The notes beneath the pieces are model-generated. The model was not told where the DNA came from. It ran no database searches and worked only from the letters and a program-made list of their open reading frames with translations. A program made the translations under genes and the position numbers. Positions 1-8,568 of a DNA stretch of 64,000 bases are shown piece after piece. Position 1 is the stretch's first letter. Every line of letters begins with the position of its first letter. This DNA comes from Mycolicibacterium moriokaense (lineage in GTDB: Bacteria > Actinomycetota > Actinomycetes > Mycobacteriales > Mycobacteriaceae), in the NCBI RefSeq assembly GCF_003347205.1, contig NZ_QQBJ01000021.1:1-64000 (forward strand), in the 5' to 3' direction.

Positions 1-82
1 TGGGCACTTTCCGTTCGACTTGCATGTGTTAAGCACGCCGCCAGCGTTCGTCCTGAGCCAGGATCAAACTCTCCAAACAAAA
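1..82 (-). rRNA. rrs: 16S ribosomal RNA, 5' end (partial)
   Basis: The reverse complement contains the universal 16S 5' sequence GAGTTTGATCCTGGCTCAG followed by the start of helix 6 with the mycobacterial form. The gene continues off the left edge. The mature 5' end is placed at about base 82, by analogy with the TTTTGTTTGGAGAG start of known mycobacterial 16S. Its position just downstream of tyrS matches the second rRNA operon (rrnB) described for fast-growing mycobacteria; slow growers carry only the copy downstream of murA. Confidence 0.97.
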
Positions 83-367
83 CCTAAAAGGTCAATCAGA
101 GAAACTGATCAAAGCAACCAGTATCAAACTGGCAAAAAACAGACCACACCCACACACGGGGAGTGCACGGCGTGGTCTACATAAAACAACAAACAAAAAC
201 CACCAAACACACTATTGAGTTCTCAAACAACACACCCATTTCAGCCGCGCCACCAACCCGCGGCTAAAGCCGCGTGCTCGTAGTGCGGACAATCAGGAAC
301 CCGACCGAAATCGGCGCTTCCCTCTGGGAGCCGCCGCGCTCATCGGGCCAGGCCCGTGTCGCAGCGA
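83..367 (-). promoter_or_regulatory. rRNA operon leader with boxA-like antitermination region
   Basis: This 285-base stretch has no gene. On the minus strand it carries the conserved mycobacterial leader block TTGTTTGAGAACTCAATAG (about 213-231), the region associated with Nus-dependent antitermination. It also has a 7-bp stem (AGACCAC at 172-178 pairing with GTGGTCT at 141-147) followed at once by six T residues. That stem is probably part of the processing structure around 16S, although on its own it looks like an intrinsic terminator. Confidence 0.8.
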
Positions 368-374
368 CTCCGAT

Positions 375-403
375 AAGTTACGTGAGGGATAACTCGGAGT
401 CAA
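375..403 (-). promoter_or_regulatory. rRNA operon promoter
   Basis: On the minus strand a TTGACT -35 hexamer (398-403) is separated by exactly 17 bases from a TAACTT -10 hexamer (375-380). Transcription would start near 367-368 and run into the leader and 16S. I see only this one convincing promoter between tyrS and the rRNA, which agrees with published reports that rrnB of fast growers has a single promoter. Confidence 0.75.
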
Positions 404-467
404 ATGGGCTGATAGACGGTGTGTCTCAACGGTTCCGCCAGTCGTGCGCACAGCTGTGCGTTAACTC

Positions 468-1760
468 CTAGGGGGTCTCAACGCGTTCGACGCCCGCGAT
501 ATTCCGCTTCCCTCTACGCAACACCAACCATCGCCCGTGCAGGAAGTCCGACGGCTGCGGTGTCCAGTCGTCGCTTCCGACTCGAACGTTGTTGACGTAG
601 GCGCCGCCCTCGGCGACCGTCCGTCGTGCGGCGCCCTTGCTGTCCACCAGCCCGCTCGCTACAAGCAGGTCGTTGATGCCGGACGGCCCGCCGGGCGTCA
701 GTTCGGCGACGTGGTTGCTGCTCGCCTCGCGCAATGCGGCCGCGAGCGTCGCCTCGTCGAGCTGGGACAGCTCGCCCCGGCCGAACAGCGCCTGGCTGGC
801 GTGTTCGACAGCCTCGCACTGGTCATCGCCGTGCACCAGAGTGGTGAGCTCCTGGGCGAGCCTGCGCTGCGCCGCCCGCTCGTGTGGGCGATCCGCCGTG
901 GCTTGCTCCAGCTCGGCGAGCTCGTCACGGGACAGGAAGGTGAACCACTTCAAGTAGCGGATGACGTCCGCGTCGGTGGTGTTGAAGAAGTATTGGTACC
1001 AGGCATAGGGGCTCGTCATCTCCGGGTCGAGCCAGAGGTTGCCGCCGCCCGTCGACTTCCCGAACTTGTTGCCCTCCGAGTCGGTAACCAGCGGAGTGGT
1101 CATGGCGTGCACCGTCGCGCCGGCTTTCTGCCGGACCAGGCGCACGCCGGCGATGATGTTGCCCCATTGATCGGAGCCGCCGACCTGCAGCGCGCAGCCG
1201 TACCGCCGATTCAGTTCGACGTAGTCATTGGCCTGCAGCAGCATGTAGCTGAACTCGGTGTAGGAGATGCCCTCCCCTTCCAGCCGACGCCGCACCGTGT
1301 CGCGGTCGAGCATCACATTGACCGAGAAGTACTTTCCGATGTCGCGGAGGAACTCGATGGCGCCGATCTCACCGGTCCACGTCAGATTGTTCTCGACGAT
1401 CGCGCCTGAAGTGGAGTCGTCGAAGTCGACGAAGCGTTCCAGCTGACCACGGATGCGAAGGGTCCAGTCGGCGACGGTCGACGCGTTGTTCAAGGTCCGC
1501 TCCCCGGCGTCCCTGGGATCGCCGATCATCCCGGTGGCCCCGCCGGCGAGCACGATCGGGCGGTGTCCCGCCCGCTGGAACCGTCGCAGGGTCAGCAGCG
1601 GGATCAGATGGCCGGCGTGCAGACTCGGCGCGGTCGGGTCGAATCCCGAGTACACCGTGACGGGTCCGGCGGCCAGCAGTTCCGCCAGCGCTTCCTGGTC
1701 GGTGGACTGCGCAATCAGACCTCGCCACTCCAACTCGTCGAGGACGTTCGACGTTGCCAT
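468..1760 (-). CDS. tyrS: Tyrosyl-tRNA synthetase
   Basis: A cytoplasmic class I aminoacyl-tRNA synthetase that charges tRNA-Tyr. The 430-residue length is normal for bacterial TyrRS. The HIGH-type motif HAGH is at residues 48-51, the tyrosine-pocket segment GGSDQWGN at about 194-201, and the KMSKS-type loop KFGKS at 232-236. The C-terminal part is the S4-like tRNA-binding domain ending in a basic stretch. The ATG start gives a normal N-terminus ([10 protein letters not shown]). It is the last protein gene before the rRNA operon and probably follows mpg (18-bp gap) in the same transcript. This corresponds to Rv1689. Confidence 0.97.
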   Translation of the reverse strand: MATSNVLDELEWRGLIAQSTDQEALAELLAAGPVTVYSGFDPTAPSLHAGHLIPLLTLRRFQRAGHRPIVLAGGATGMIGDPRDAGERTLNNASTVADWTLRIRGQLERFVDFDDSTSGAIVENNLTWTGEIGAIEFLRDIGKYFSVNVMLDRDTVRRRLEGEGISYTEFSYMLLQANDYVELNRRYGCALQVGGSDQWGNIIAGVRLVRQKAGATVHAMTTPLVTDSEGNKFGKSTGGGNLWLDPEMTSPYAWYQYFFNTTDADVIRYLKWFTFLSRDELAELEQATADRPHERAAQRRLAQELTTLVHGDDQCEAVEHASQALFGRGELSQLDEATLAAALREASSNHVAELTPGGPSGINDLLVASGLVDSKGAARRTVAEGGAYVNNVRVGSDDWTPQPSDFLHGRWLVLRRGKRNIAGVERVETP

Positions 1761-1778
1761 GACACCGATCTTCCCGTA

Positions 1779-2390
1779 TCAGTCGCTACCGCCGGGCGCC
1801 GGTGCCCGCGGACTGCGGCGGTACAGCGACACCTCGGGCTGGCCCGCCAGCCAGAATCGCCACGGCCGGTCGGCGGCCTGGCTGACTCCCACGCGCGGCC
1901 CGGCGGCCGACGGATATGCCGTGCCGAGCGCCAGTTGCACGGGGCTGTCGCGATCGAAGAGGTCAATTCCGTTGTCCTCCATCGTGATTCCAAGTGCCGC
2001 GCACAGGTTCCCTGGGCCGCGGGCCAACGCCGCGGGGCGAACGGTTTCACCGCGACGTCGGGTCGCGACGTCAAGGCCGGACTCGATGACCGCCGCGCGC
2101 AGCAGAACGGCGCCGGCCACCCCGTCGTCGGCGCAGACGACGTTGGCGCACACGTGAATGCCGTGGCTGCGATAGGTGTAGAGGCGTCCGGGCGGCCCGA
2201 ACATCACGACGTTTCGCCCGCGTCGTCCGCGAAAGGAATGCGATGCGGCGTCCGGCCACGGTCCGCCGGGCGGTCCGCCATACGCCTCCACCTCCACGAT
2301 CATTGCGCTGACCCCGCGCGCTGTCAGCACGGCACCGATCAGCCGCTCGGCCGCGCCGACGGGATCTCCCCCGACCGATTCGACGACCAC
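1779..2390 (-). CDS. mpg: 3-methyladenine DNA glycosylase (AAG/MPG family)
   Basis: A base-excision repair enzyme of the eukaryotic-type alkyladenine glycosylase family. It excises alkylated purines such as 3-methyladenine. Recognisable segments are IVEVEAYGG near residue 31, which contains the catalytic Glu, then [15 protein letters not shown] and the C-terminal [15 protein letters not shown], which is typical of the family. The 203-residue length matches Rv1688. The likely start is GTG at 2388-2390, two bases after the stop of a possible 39-codon ORF, suggesting translational coupling. It lies 18 bp upstream of tyrS. Confidence 0.93.
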   Translation of the reverse strand: MVVESVGGDPVGAAERLIGAVLTARGVSAMIVEVEAYGGPPGGPWPDAASHSFRGRRGRNVVMFGPPGRLYTYRSHGIHVCANVVCADDGVAGAVLLRAAVIESGLDVATRRRGETVRPAALARGPGNLCAALGITMEDNGIDLFDRDSPVQLALGTAYPSAAGPRVGVSQAADRPWRFWLAGQPEVSLYRRSPRAPAPGGSD

Positions 2391-2392
2391 GC

Positions 2393-2512
2393 TCAGCGTC
2401 CGAACACCTCGGCCAGCGCCCCGTAGGTCAGGCCCTCGATCTGAGTCGGGGCGGTCACGTCCGCCTGCCCGACGGGGATTTCTCGCAACGATTCTCGGAC
2501 CACCGCCCGCAT
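2393..2512 (-). CDS. Possible 39-residue leader protein upstream of mpg
   Basis: The reading frame from ATG at 2510-2512 to TGA at 2393-2395 encodes 39 residues beginning [13 protein letters not shown] and ending [14 protein letters not shown]. Codons are host-like, and its stop is only 2 bp before the mpg GTG start, so it could couple translation into mpg. It contains no domain I recognise. There is no good Shine-Dalgarno at the usual distance, so it may be read from a leaderless transcript. It could also be chance; homologous conservation has not been tested. Confidence 0.4.
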   Translation of the reverse strand: MRAVVRESLREIPVGQADVTAPTQIEGLTYGALAEVFGR

Positions 2513-2525
2513 CCTACGGGCGCTC

Positions 2526-2586
2526 TTGACACGGCCACCGGCCCGGAGGATTATTCATCGCATGATGACTTCATCGAGCGATGAAT
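2526..2586 (+). promoter_or_regulatory. Promoter and palindromic operator of the ABC exporter operon
   Basis: A perfect -35 TTGACA lies at 2526-2531, with a -10-like TTATTC/ATTATT about 18-19 bases downstream (2550-2556). That puts the transcription start almost on the ATG, so the mRNA is probably leaderless. Three copies of TTCATCG follow: 2554-2560, 2570-2576 and, inverted, 2579-2585. The last two form a perfect 16-bp palindrome (TTCATCGAGCGATGAA, 2570-2585). This is the expected size and place for a TetR operator, and a TetR gene is the third gene of the operon. Confidence 0.65.
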
Positions 2587-3326
2587 TATTGCGCGGCGGC
2601 GTCGAACCGGTCATCGTCATTGACCACCTGCGGGTTGTCCGCGGCAAGCGGCCCGCGATCCACGAACTCTCCGTGCAGATCGCCCGCGGCACCATCACCG
2701 GCATACTCGGGCCGTCGGGGTGCGGCAAGACCACCTTGATGCGCAGCATCGTCGGGACGCAGATCGTCACCGCGGGAAGCGTCACGGTGCTCGGCCATCC
2801 GGCAGGCTCGGCTCAACTCCGGCGGCGCGTCAGCTACATGCCCCAGGATCCGACCATCTACAACGACCTGCGCATCATCGACAACGTCCGCTACTTCGCG
2901 TCGCTGTACGGGATGGACCCCGGTTCGGCCGACGAGGCCGTTACCTCCGTCGGACTCGACGACCACCGAACGGCACTGTGCGGCAACCTGTCCGGCGGAC
3001 AGCGCACCCGCGTCTCCCTGGCCTGCGCCCTGGTCTGCACCCCGGACCTGCTGGTGCTGGACGAACCCACGGTCGGCCTCGACCCTGTACTACGCGTCGA
3101 TCTGTGGGAGCAGTTCCACCATCTCGCCAGGCGCGGAACAACATTGCTGGTCTCCAGTCACGTGATGGACGAGGCCGACCACTGCGGCGACCTGCTGCTC
3201 ATGCGCGACGGCCATCTGCTCGCCCACACCACACCCGGACAGCTACGAGAGGACACGAGATGTCAGTCACTGGAGGAAGCGTTTCTGTCCGTCATCCGGC
3301 ACAGCACCGCAGCCGCAGCAAGCTGA
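2562..3326 (+). CDS. ABC exporter ATP-binding subunit (Rv1687c-like)
   Basis: This 254-residue ATPase powers a two-component ABC-2 exporter with the next gene. Walker A GPSGCGKTT is at about residues 50-58. The signature LSGGQRTR, Walker B LLVLDEPTVGLD and the switch His in SSHVMDEA are all intact. Two adjacent ATGs (2562 and 2565) are possible starts. The longer frame from TTG at 2526 is rejected because that TTG is part of the -35 box. The 3' end overlaps the permease gene by 67 bp, so the subunits are co-translated. Substrate is unknown; drug or lipid export is common for this family. Confidence 0.9.
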   Translation: MMTSSSDELLRGGVEPVIVIDHLRVVRGKRPAIHELSVQIARGTITGILGPSGCGKTTLMRSIVGTQIVTAGSVTVLGHPAGSAQLRRRVSYMPQDPTIYNDLRIIDNVRYFASLYGMDPGSADEAVTSVGLDDHRTALCGNLSGGQRTRVSLACALVCTPDLLVLDEPTVGLDPVLRVDLWEQFHHLARRGTTLLVSSHVMDEADHCGDLLLMRDGHLLAHTTPGQLREDTRCQSLEEAFLSVIRHSTAAAAS

Positions 3327-4078
3327 GTCCGCAGGGCTATCTGGCCACCACGGGCCGCATCCTGCGCCAACTGGCGGCCGACCATCGCAGTGTCGCGATG
3401 ATCCTGCTGGTGCCGAGCGTCATCATCGCGTTGATGTACTTCATGTTCCAGAACGCACCGCACAGGCCGGGGGCTCCCTCGCCGTTCAACAACGCCTGTC
3501 TGATCATGCTCGGCGTCTTTCCGCTGATCATCATGTTTCTGATCACGTCGATAACCATGCAGCGAGAGCGTGTTTCGGGAACCTTGGAGCGGATCCTGAC
3601 CACCCCGTTGCGTCGCCTCGATCTGCTGGCCGCCTACGGCACCGCGTTCTCGATCGCGGCGGCGGCGCAAGCCACGCTGGCGTGCGTCGTGTCGTTCTGG
3701 TTCCTCGGCCTGGACACCGCGGGCAGCCCGATCCTGGTGTTCGTCATCGCCATCATCAACGCGATCCTCGGTGTCGGACTGGGCCTGTTGTGCAGCGCAT
3801 TCGCCCGCACCGAGTTCCAGGCCGTGCAGTTCATGCCGCTGGTCATCGCCCCCCAGTTGCTGCTGTGCGGCATCATCGTGCCGCGCGAGGTGATGCCCGA
3901 ATGGCTGCAGTGGATCAGCAACGTGCTGCCCGCAAGCTACGCTCTGGAGGCGCTGCGTCAGGTGGGCGCTTACCCGGACCTGACATGGATCGCGTTGCGC
4001 GACATCATCGTGGTGATCGGGTTCGCGGTGGTGGCCATGTGCCTGGCGGCGGCGACGCTACGACGAAGGACACCCTAG
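3260..4078 (+). CDS. ABC-2 type exporter permease (Rv1686c-like)
   Basis: A 272-residue integral membrane protein with six apparent hydrophobic segments. The first is at about residues 48-60 (AMILLVPSVIIALMYFMF), and the last is near the C-terminus. The conserved ABC-2 region around RERVSGTLERILTTPLRRLD is present, as is the LPASYALEALRQVG stretch near the end. It pairs with the ATPase whose 3' end it overlaps. ATG at 3260 is chosen because it gives the normal N-terminus. Substrate is not predictable from sequence. Confidence 0.9.
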   Translation: MSVTGGSVSVRHPAQHRSRSKLSPQGYLATTGRILRQLAADHRSVAMILLVPSVIIALMYFMFQNAPHRPGAPSPFNNACLIMLGVFPLIIMFLITSITMQRERVSGTLERILTTPLRRLDLLAAYGTAFSIAAAAQATLACVVSFWFLGLDTAGSPILVFVIAIINAILGVGLGLLCSAFARTEFQAVQFMPLVIAPQLLLCGIIVPREVMPEWLQWISNVLPASYALEALRQVGAYPDLTWIALRDIIVVIGFAVVAMCLAAATLRRRTP

Positions 4079-4086
4079 GCAGAGCT

Positions 4087-4704
4087 TTGACGACGAACAC
4101 CGACCGCAAGCGTCCCGGGCGACCGCCCGGAACGTCTGATACCCGCGACCGGATTCTGAGCAGTGCGCGAGAACTGTTCGCCCGCAACGGGATCGACAAG
4201 ACTTCGATCCGGGCGATCGCGGCAGATGCGGGTGTGGACCCCGCGCTCGTGCACCACTATTTCGGCACCAAGACGCAATTGTTCGCCGCGGCGATCCACA
4301 TTCCCATCGACCCGATGGCGGTGATCGGGCCGCTGCGCGAAGTGCCCGTCGAACGGATCGGCTACGTGCTGCCCTCGATCCTGTTGCCGCTGTGGGACTC
4401 CGAGTTGGGCAAGGGCTTCGTCGCGACGCTGCGGTCGATCCTGGCCGGCAACGACGCCTCCCTGGTTCGGTCCTTTCTGCAGGAGATCATCGCCGTCGAG
4501 GTCGGCTCACGGGTGGACAACCCGGTCGGCAGCGGCCCGATCCGGGTTCAGTTCGTGGCATCGCAGTTGGTGGGCGTGGTGATGGTGCGCTACATACTCG
4601 AGTTGGACCCGTTCAGGTCACTGCCGGTGGAACAGATCGCTGAGACCATCGCGCCGAACATCCAGCGATATCTCACCGGGGATCTCCCCGGATTTCCCGC
4701 GTAG
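4087..4704 (+). CDS. TetR family regulator of the exporter operon (Rv1685c-like)
   Basis: A 205-residue TetR-type repressor. The N-terminal helix-turn-helix covers about residues 20-65 and includes TSIRAIAADAGVDPALVHHY, the canonical TetR signature. The C-terminal half would bind a ligand. The most likely start is TTG at 4087-4089, 8 bp after the permease stop; no ATG or GTG fits in frame. As the third gene of the operon it probably autoregulates, and the palindrome at 2570-2585 is its likely operator (inference). Confidence 0.88.
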   Translation: MTTNTDRKRPGRPPGTSDTRDRILSSARELFARNGIDKTSIRAIAADAGVDPALVHHYFGTKTQLFAAAIHIPIDPMAVIGPLREVPVERIGYVLPSILLPLWDSELGKGFVATLRSILAGNDASLVRSFLQEIIAVEVGSRVDNPVGSGPIRVQFVASQLVGVVMVRYILELDPFRSLPVEQIAETIAPNIQRYLTGDLPGFPA

Positions 4705-4709
4705 CCAAT

Positions 4710-4919
4710 TCAGGACTTTGCGCGGCCCAGCAGCCGCTCGTGCTCCGCGTCGTCGGTCACCGTGACCGCCTCGTCGACCAGCAGCACCGGGATGCCGTCG
4801 TCGATCCGGTATGCGCGTCGTAGTCGCGGGTTGTAGAGCATCTCGTCGTCGCCGATCACGAGCAACGGACCGCGGTCCTCGGGACAGACCAGGATGCTGA
4901 GCAGTTTCTCGTCGAGCAC
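4710..4919 (-). CDS. Trm112/UPF0434 family small protein (Rv1684-like)
   Basis: A 69-residue protein of the Trm112 fold. The N-terminus LLSILVCPEDRGPL and the segment RRAYRIDDGIPVLLVDEA are family hallmarks. Eukaryotic Trm112 activates methyltransferases; the role of the bacterial version is not established. Only one Cys (in VCPED) of the usual zinc-ribbon pattern is present. Start is GTG at 4917-4919. It is 5 bp from the convergent TetR gene stop and sits downstream of a secreted-protein gene on the same strand. Confidence 0.85.
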   Translation of the reverse strand: MLDEKLLSILVCPEDRGPLLVIGDDEMLYNPRLRRAYRIDDGIPVLLVDEAVTVTDDAEHERLLGRAKS

Positions 4920-4928
4920 GACGGAGGA

Positions 4929-5405
4929 TCAGCCCGGGTGGCCCATGATGGTGCCGCCGCCCCCGTCGAAGGGTGCCGGCGCCCCGCCGATGGTCATCCC
5001 CTGGCCACCCTGGCTCTGTTGCGCGGCGGCCTGGGCCTGGATCCTGCGCTGGTAGGAGACGGTGGCTTTGAGCGCGTCCACCAACGGGCCCTGGTTCGGC
5101 CGCTTGTCCAGCGCCTCGACTATCGCGGCCTGGTTGGATTTCGACGGCGGGTAGCCGAGGTTGGTCAGGATGAATATCTCGTGGACGAAGTTCGAGACCT
5201 GGCCGCCACCGGCGCCGGTGTCGTATTGCTCCTTGAGAAGTGCCAGCGCCTGAGGGCCCGTCATCGTGGGCTGCGGGGCATCGGTCTCGGTGCTGGTGTC
5301 ATCGCCGGGGGCAGCGATCGCGACCGGCGCGCCGACACCGGCGAGTAGTGCACCCGCTACCGCGCTGCCGGCGATCAGCCGGCGCCAATGCTTCTGCGAT
5401 GTCAT
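4929..5405 (-). CDS. Secreted protein of unknown function
   Basis: A 158-residue protein with a clear Sec signal peptide: basic MTSQKHWRRL, a hydrophobic core, and a cleavage site near APVAIA/APGDD. The mature part has an alpha-helical stretch (about 60-130) and a Gly-rich tail (FDGGGGTIMGHPG). The start at 5403-5405 is preceded by GGAGG. I do not recognise the family. It lies between the Trm112-like gene and the large hydrolase/synthetase gene on the same strand, with 9- and 89-bp gaps. Confidence 0.8.
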   Translation of the reverse strand: MTSQKHWRRLIAGSAVAGALLAGVGAPVAIAAPGDDTSTETDAPQPTMTGPQALALLKEQYDTGAGGGQVSNFVHEIFILTNLGYPPSKSNQAAIVEALDKRPNQGPLVDALKATVSYQRRIQAQAAAQQSQGGQGMTIGGAPAPFDGGGGTIMGHPG

Positions 5406-5494
5406 CCAACCTCCAGTGCGATGGCTATTTGGCCTCATCGTGCTCCCTCGCCTGCGCGCCGAGCCTAACAGTGTGCCGGACACCCGGCACGACC

Positions 5495-8485
5495 TCAGCT
5501 GTCGTCGCCGATCAACTCGGCGCGCGCCGCGGCCGTCAGCCTCTTGTATCTATTGCTATCCGTATCCAGGTACCAGGCGTTACGTGCCGGCTTGGGGATT
5601 CCCATCGCGCGCAGCGGGCTGATCATCGGGCGATACGACGCGGACAGCGTCATTTCGGAGACAACGTGCACGATATCGGGGGCCTCTCCGACGGGCAGAT
5701 CGGCCAGCGCCTCGGACAGGTCGCCCGCCGCCACGCTGCCGCCGGGACGCAGCGCGAGCGCGGTCACCGCCATCCTCCGACCGCCGCTTTCGCACGCGTA
5801 GGTCACCGAGATGTCCACCGCGTCGATGGCGCCCAGCGCGTCGCTGATCGGCATCGCGTAGACCGGCCCGCGTTCGCCGCGGATGACCAGGCCGCGGTTG
5901 TCCACCAACCAGTAGTCGCCGTCCTGGTCGCGCCGGAACAGGTACTCGGTGGACACCCAGGTGTCGGCCGGGGCGAAAACGCCGCGCTTCACCGAGGCGG
6001 TGGGGTCGATCGGCCCCCGAGGATGGGCCAGCATGACGCCCACTTCGTCGGTATCGGCCTTGCGCACGAAGCCGCGGTCGTCCTCAAGGATCAGGTCGTC
6101 GTCGGGGTCATACGCGGCGAGCGCGACCTCGCCGCCGCCGGGAAGCGGCCTGCCCTTGCTGCCCACCTTCGCGCCCGACACGTTGGCCAGAACGGCCTGG
6201 CCGTCGGTGGTCGCGAAGAACTCGACGACGCGCGCCGGCGCGAAGATGTCGACCACGCGTTTCCACAGCCCGGACGGCATGCCCGACCCGATGAACAGCC
6301 GCACCGGGTGGTTTCCGGTCAGCGCGAACGATGGATCGTCGATCACCTCGCGCAGCATCGCCCAGGTGTAGGACACCACCGTCACGCCGTACTGGCGGAT
6401 CTCCTGCAGGAAGCGGTCGGATCGCAGACCCCGCGACAGGGCGATGCGCGAGCCGCCGACCACGGCCCCGCCCAGGCTCACCAACAGCCCGGACTGGTGG
6501 TGCAGCGGGGTCAGGCAGTACACCGTGTCAGCGCGGCCCAGGTTGGCCGCCGACGCGGTGCCGAAGGCCGACAGCGCCCACCGGAAATTAGTGATCTGGC
6601 GGGCCACGAGTTGGCCGCCCACAGTGCTGAATGCAACGAACGCCAGGTCACGCGCCAACCCGGGGTTGGGGCGGTACCAACCCGGCAGGGCCACCTCGTC
6701 GGGGTCGATCTGCTCCATGTCGATGACGTCCGAGTGGTCGGGCAGGTGCAGATCGCGCGCCTCGCCGCCGCCGAGCACCAGCACCCGCATCGACAGTCCG
6801 CGGGCCGCCTCGAGGTTGCTCGGGTCGGCGATGATGTCGGAGACCGCGCCGAGTCGCACGACCGTCGCCAGATCCGCGTCGGGCGGCATCAACACGGCCA
6901 CCGCGCCCAGCCGCGACAGCGCGGCGATCGCCACCAGCGCGCTGGGCCGCGTCTCCATCAGCACACCGACGTGCGCGCCTTGCCGCACGCCGACCTCGAT
7001 GAGGCCCCGCACCACGTTGTTGATGCGGCGATCGACGGCTTCGAAGGTGTGGACCCTGCCGTCGAACAGCAGACACTCGCCGTTGGGCACATCGCGCGCC
7101 TGTTCGGACATGATGCGGCCCAGCGAGATCCGGGTGTGATCGTTGATCTGACCGAGGCGGGCCAGCCTGGGCAGCGTGCGAACCGTCTCGACGGCGAGCG
7201 CGCGGGCCGACTTGTTGGCGGCGACCACCGCGTCGGCGGCCGACCGAGCCAGCGTGAAGGCCATCTCGCCGGCCGCCGTGGCGCCGTGAGCGACCCGCGA
7301 AGCGAACGGCACACCGTTTTCGCTGTGCTCGGCGGGTTGCAGCGCCATCGGCGTGACGCCTTCGGGCAGGTCGGCGCCGCCGTCGACCGACTTGACCCAT
7401 TGGGCCACCGTCGGCCACGTCTGGGTCGCCGCTTTCGATCCCACAACCAAGCCGAAATGGCCTGCACGGATTAGGAATTCGTACACGTCGGCCTGCGGGG
7501 CGGCACGCTTGATGCCGCGCACCGCCGGAGGTTGGCCGATGTCGTCAACCTCGCCGACGACCGCCAGCACCGGGCAGTTGATGTCGCTGAGCGTGACCAG
7601 GTCGCCATGAATGGCGAAGCCGCCGGTCATCATCCGGTTGTGCGCGATGAACTGCTTCAGCAGTTCCGCGATCGCGGGCCCCGACCACGCGATCCATCCC
7701 TCGGAGGCGAGGAACCGCCGCTGCTGCTCGCGAGGAAGCAATGCCTCGCGGTCGTGAAGCTGTCGCAGGAAATCCAGCCGCGACTGCGCGGTCTTGATCG
7801 GGTCGAGCATCTGGAAACCGGTCCGTGCCAGCCAGCTGGGGATGTCGATCCGGCTGAACACGTGGTCGGCCATGAAATCCGCGGCGCCCGCGGCGAGCCC
7901 GGCGGGCAGGTTCATCGGCAGCGCGGCCAGCGTGTCCACCGGCGCGCCGAAGGCGACGATGCTGGCGAGGTCCTTCGACCGGCGGTAGGCGGCCGCCTGG
8001 TAGCAGAACATGCCGCCCTGCGAGTAGCCGGCCAGATGGACGTCGCGCTCGGTGGTCTCCTTGACGGTGTCGATGGCCTCGCTCAGCGCGACGACATGGT
8101 CGGCGAGGTTGCGCTGCATGCCGCCCTCGACCTTGTCCGGCTCGCCGAAGTCGATCACCCAGGGGTCGATGCCCGCGGCGTGCAGGATGCCGACGGCGCC
8201 TTCGGCGCGGGTGACGTCCCACATGTCGGCCGACATCATCATCGGGTGCACCATCAGCACCGGCGGCCCCGGCGGCTTGCCACCGGGGCGGGTGTCGGGC
8301 GGGAAGTAGCGGCGCAGCCGATACATCGGCACGCTTTCCACGATCTGGAACGGCGACGGCACCGAGCCGGTCTCCAGCCCCCCGTACCGCAGCACCTCGA
8401 GACCGTTCTGCGCGGTGGCCACGAGCCGGCCCACTGGCCTGGTTATTGCCGAAAGGTCCACCACCGGCGGTTCCCCTTTTGTCAC
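5495..8485 (-). CDS. Bifunctional alpha/beta-hydrolase (PhaC-like) and acyl-CoA synthetase fusion (Rv1683-like)
   Basis: A 996-residue fusion. The N-terminal half is an alpha/beta hydrolase of the polyhydroxyalkanoate-synthase type, with the nucleophile elbow GYSQGG (Ser155) preceded by an LMVHPMMMSADMWD strand. The C-terminal half, from about residue 450, is an AMP-forming ANL enzyme with a degenerate phosphate-binding loop (FVAFSTVGG), GRPLPGG and a normal C-terminal lid. This matches Rv1683, described as a long-chain acyl-CoA synthetase with lipase activity linked to triacylglycerol metabolism. GTG start at 8483-8485. It is divergent from the ABC-F gene, with 83 bp between them. Confidence 0.9.
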   Translation of the reverse strand: MTKGEPPVVDLSAITRPVGRLVATAQNGLEVLRYGGLETGSVPSPFQIVESVPMYRLRRYFPPDTRPGGKPPGPPVLMVHPMMMSADMWDVTRAEGAVGILHAAGIDPWVIDFGEPDKVEGGMQRNLADHVVALSEAIDTVKETTERDVHLAGYSQGGMFCYQAAAYRRSKDLASIVAFGAPVDTLAALPMNLPAGLAAGAADFMADHVFSRIDIPSWLARTGFQMLDPIKTAQSRLDFLRQLHDREALLPREQQRRFLASEGWIAWSGPAIAELLKQFIAHNRMMTGGFAIHGDLVTLSDINCPVLAVVGEVDDIGQPPAVRGIKRAAPQADVYEFLIRAGHFGLVVGSKAATQTWPTVAQWVKSVDGGADLPEGVTPMALQPAEHSENGVPFASRVAHGATAAGEMAFTLARSAADAVVAANKSARALAVETVRTLPRLARLGQINDHTRISLGRIMSEQARDVPNGECLLFDGRVHTFEAVDRRINNVVRGLIEVGVRQGAHVGVLMETRPSALVAIAALSRLGAVAVLMPPDADLATVVRLGAVSDIIADPSNLEAARGLSMRVLVLGGGEARDLHLPDHSDVIDMEQIDPDEVALPGWYRPNPGLARDLAFVAFSTVGGQLVARQITNFRWALSAFGTASAANLGRADTVYCLTPLHHQSGLLVSLGGAVVGGSRIALSRGLRSDRFLQEIRQYGVTVVSYTWAMLREVIDDPSFALTGNHPVRLFIGSGMPSGLWKRVVDIFAPARVVEFFATTDGQAVLANVSGAKVGSKGRPLPGGGEVALAAYDPDDDLILEDDRGFVRKADTDEVGVMLAHPRGPIDPTASVKRGVFAPADTWVSTEYLFRRDQDGDYWLVDNRGLVIRGERGPVYAMPISDALGAIDAVDISVTYACESGGRRMAVTALALRPGGSVAAGDLSEALADLPVGEAPDIVHVVSEMTLSASYRPMISPLRAMGIPKPARNAWYLDTDSNRYKRLTAAARAELIGDDS

Positions 8486-8568
8486 ACCTGTCCCCCGATT
8501 GCCGAGGTCATCATGGCACAGTGGCCGGGGCAGCCTCGCCGAGATGCCCTACCTATCATCGGCGGCTG

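Noticed and set aside
5240-7474. 744-codon plus-strand frame
   Set aside because: Antisense to the Rv1683-like fusion; repetitive His/Arg/Gln composition and no recognisable fold.
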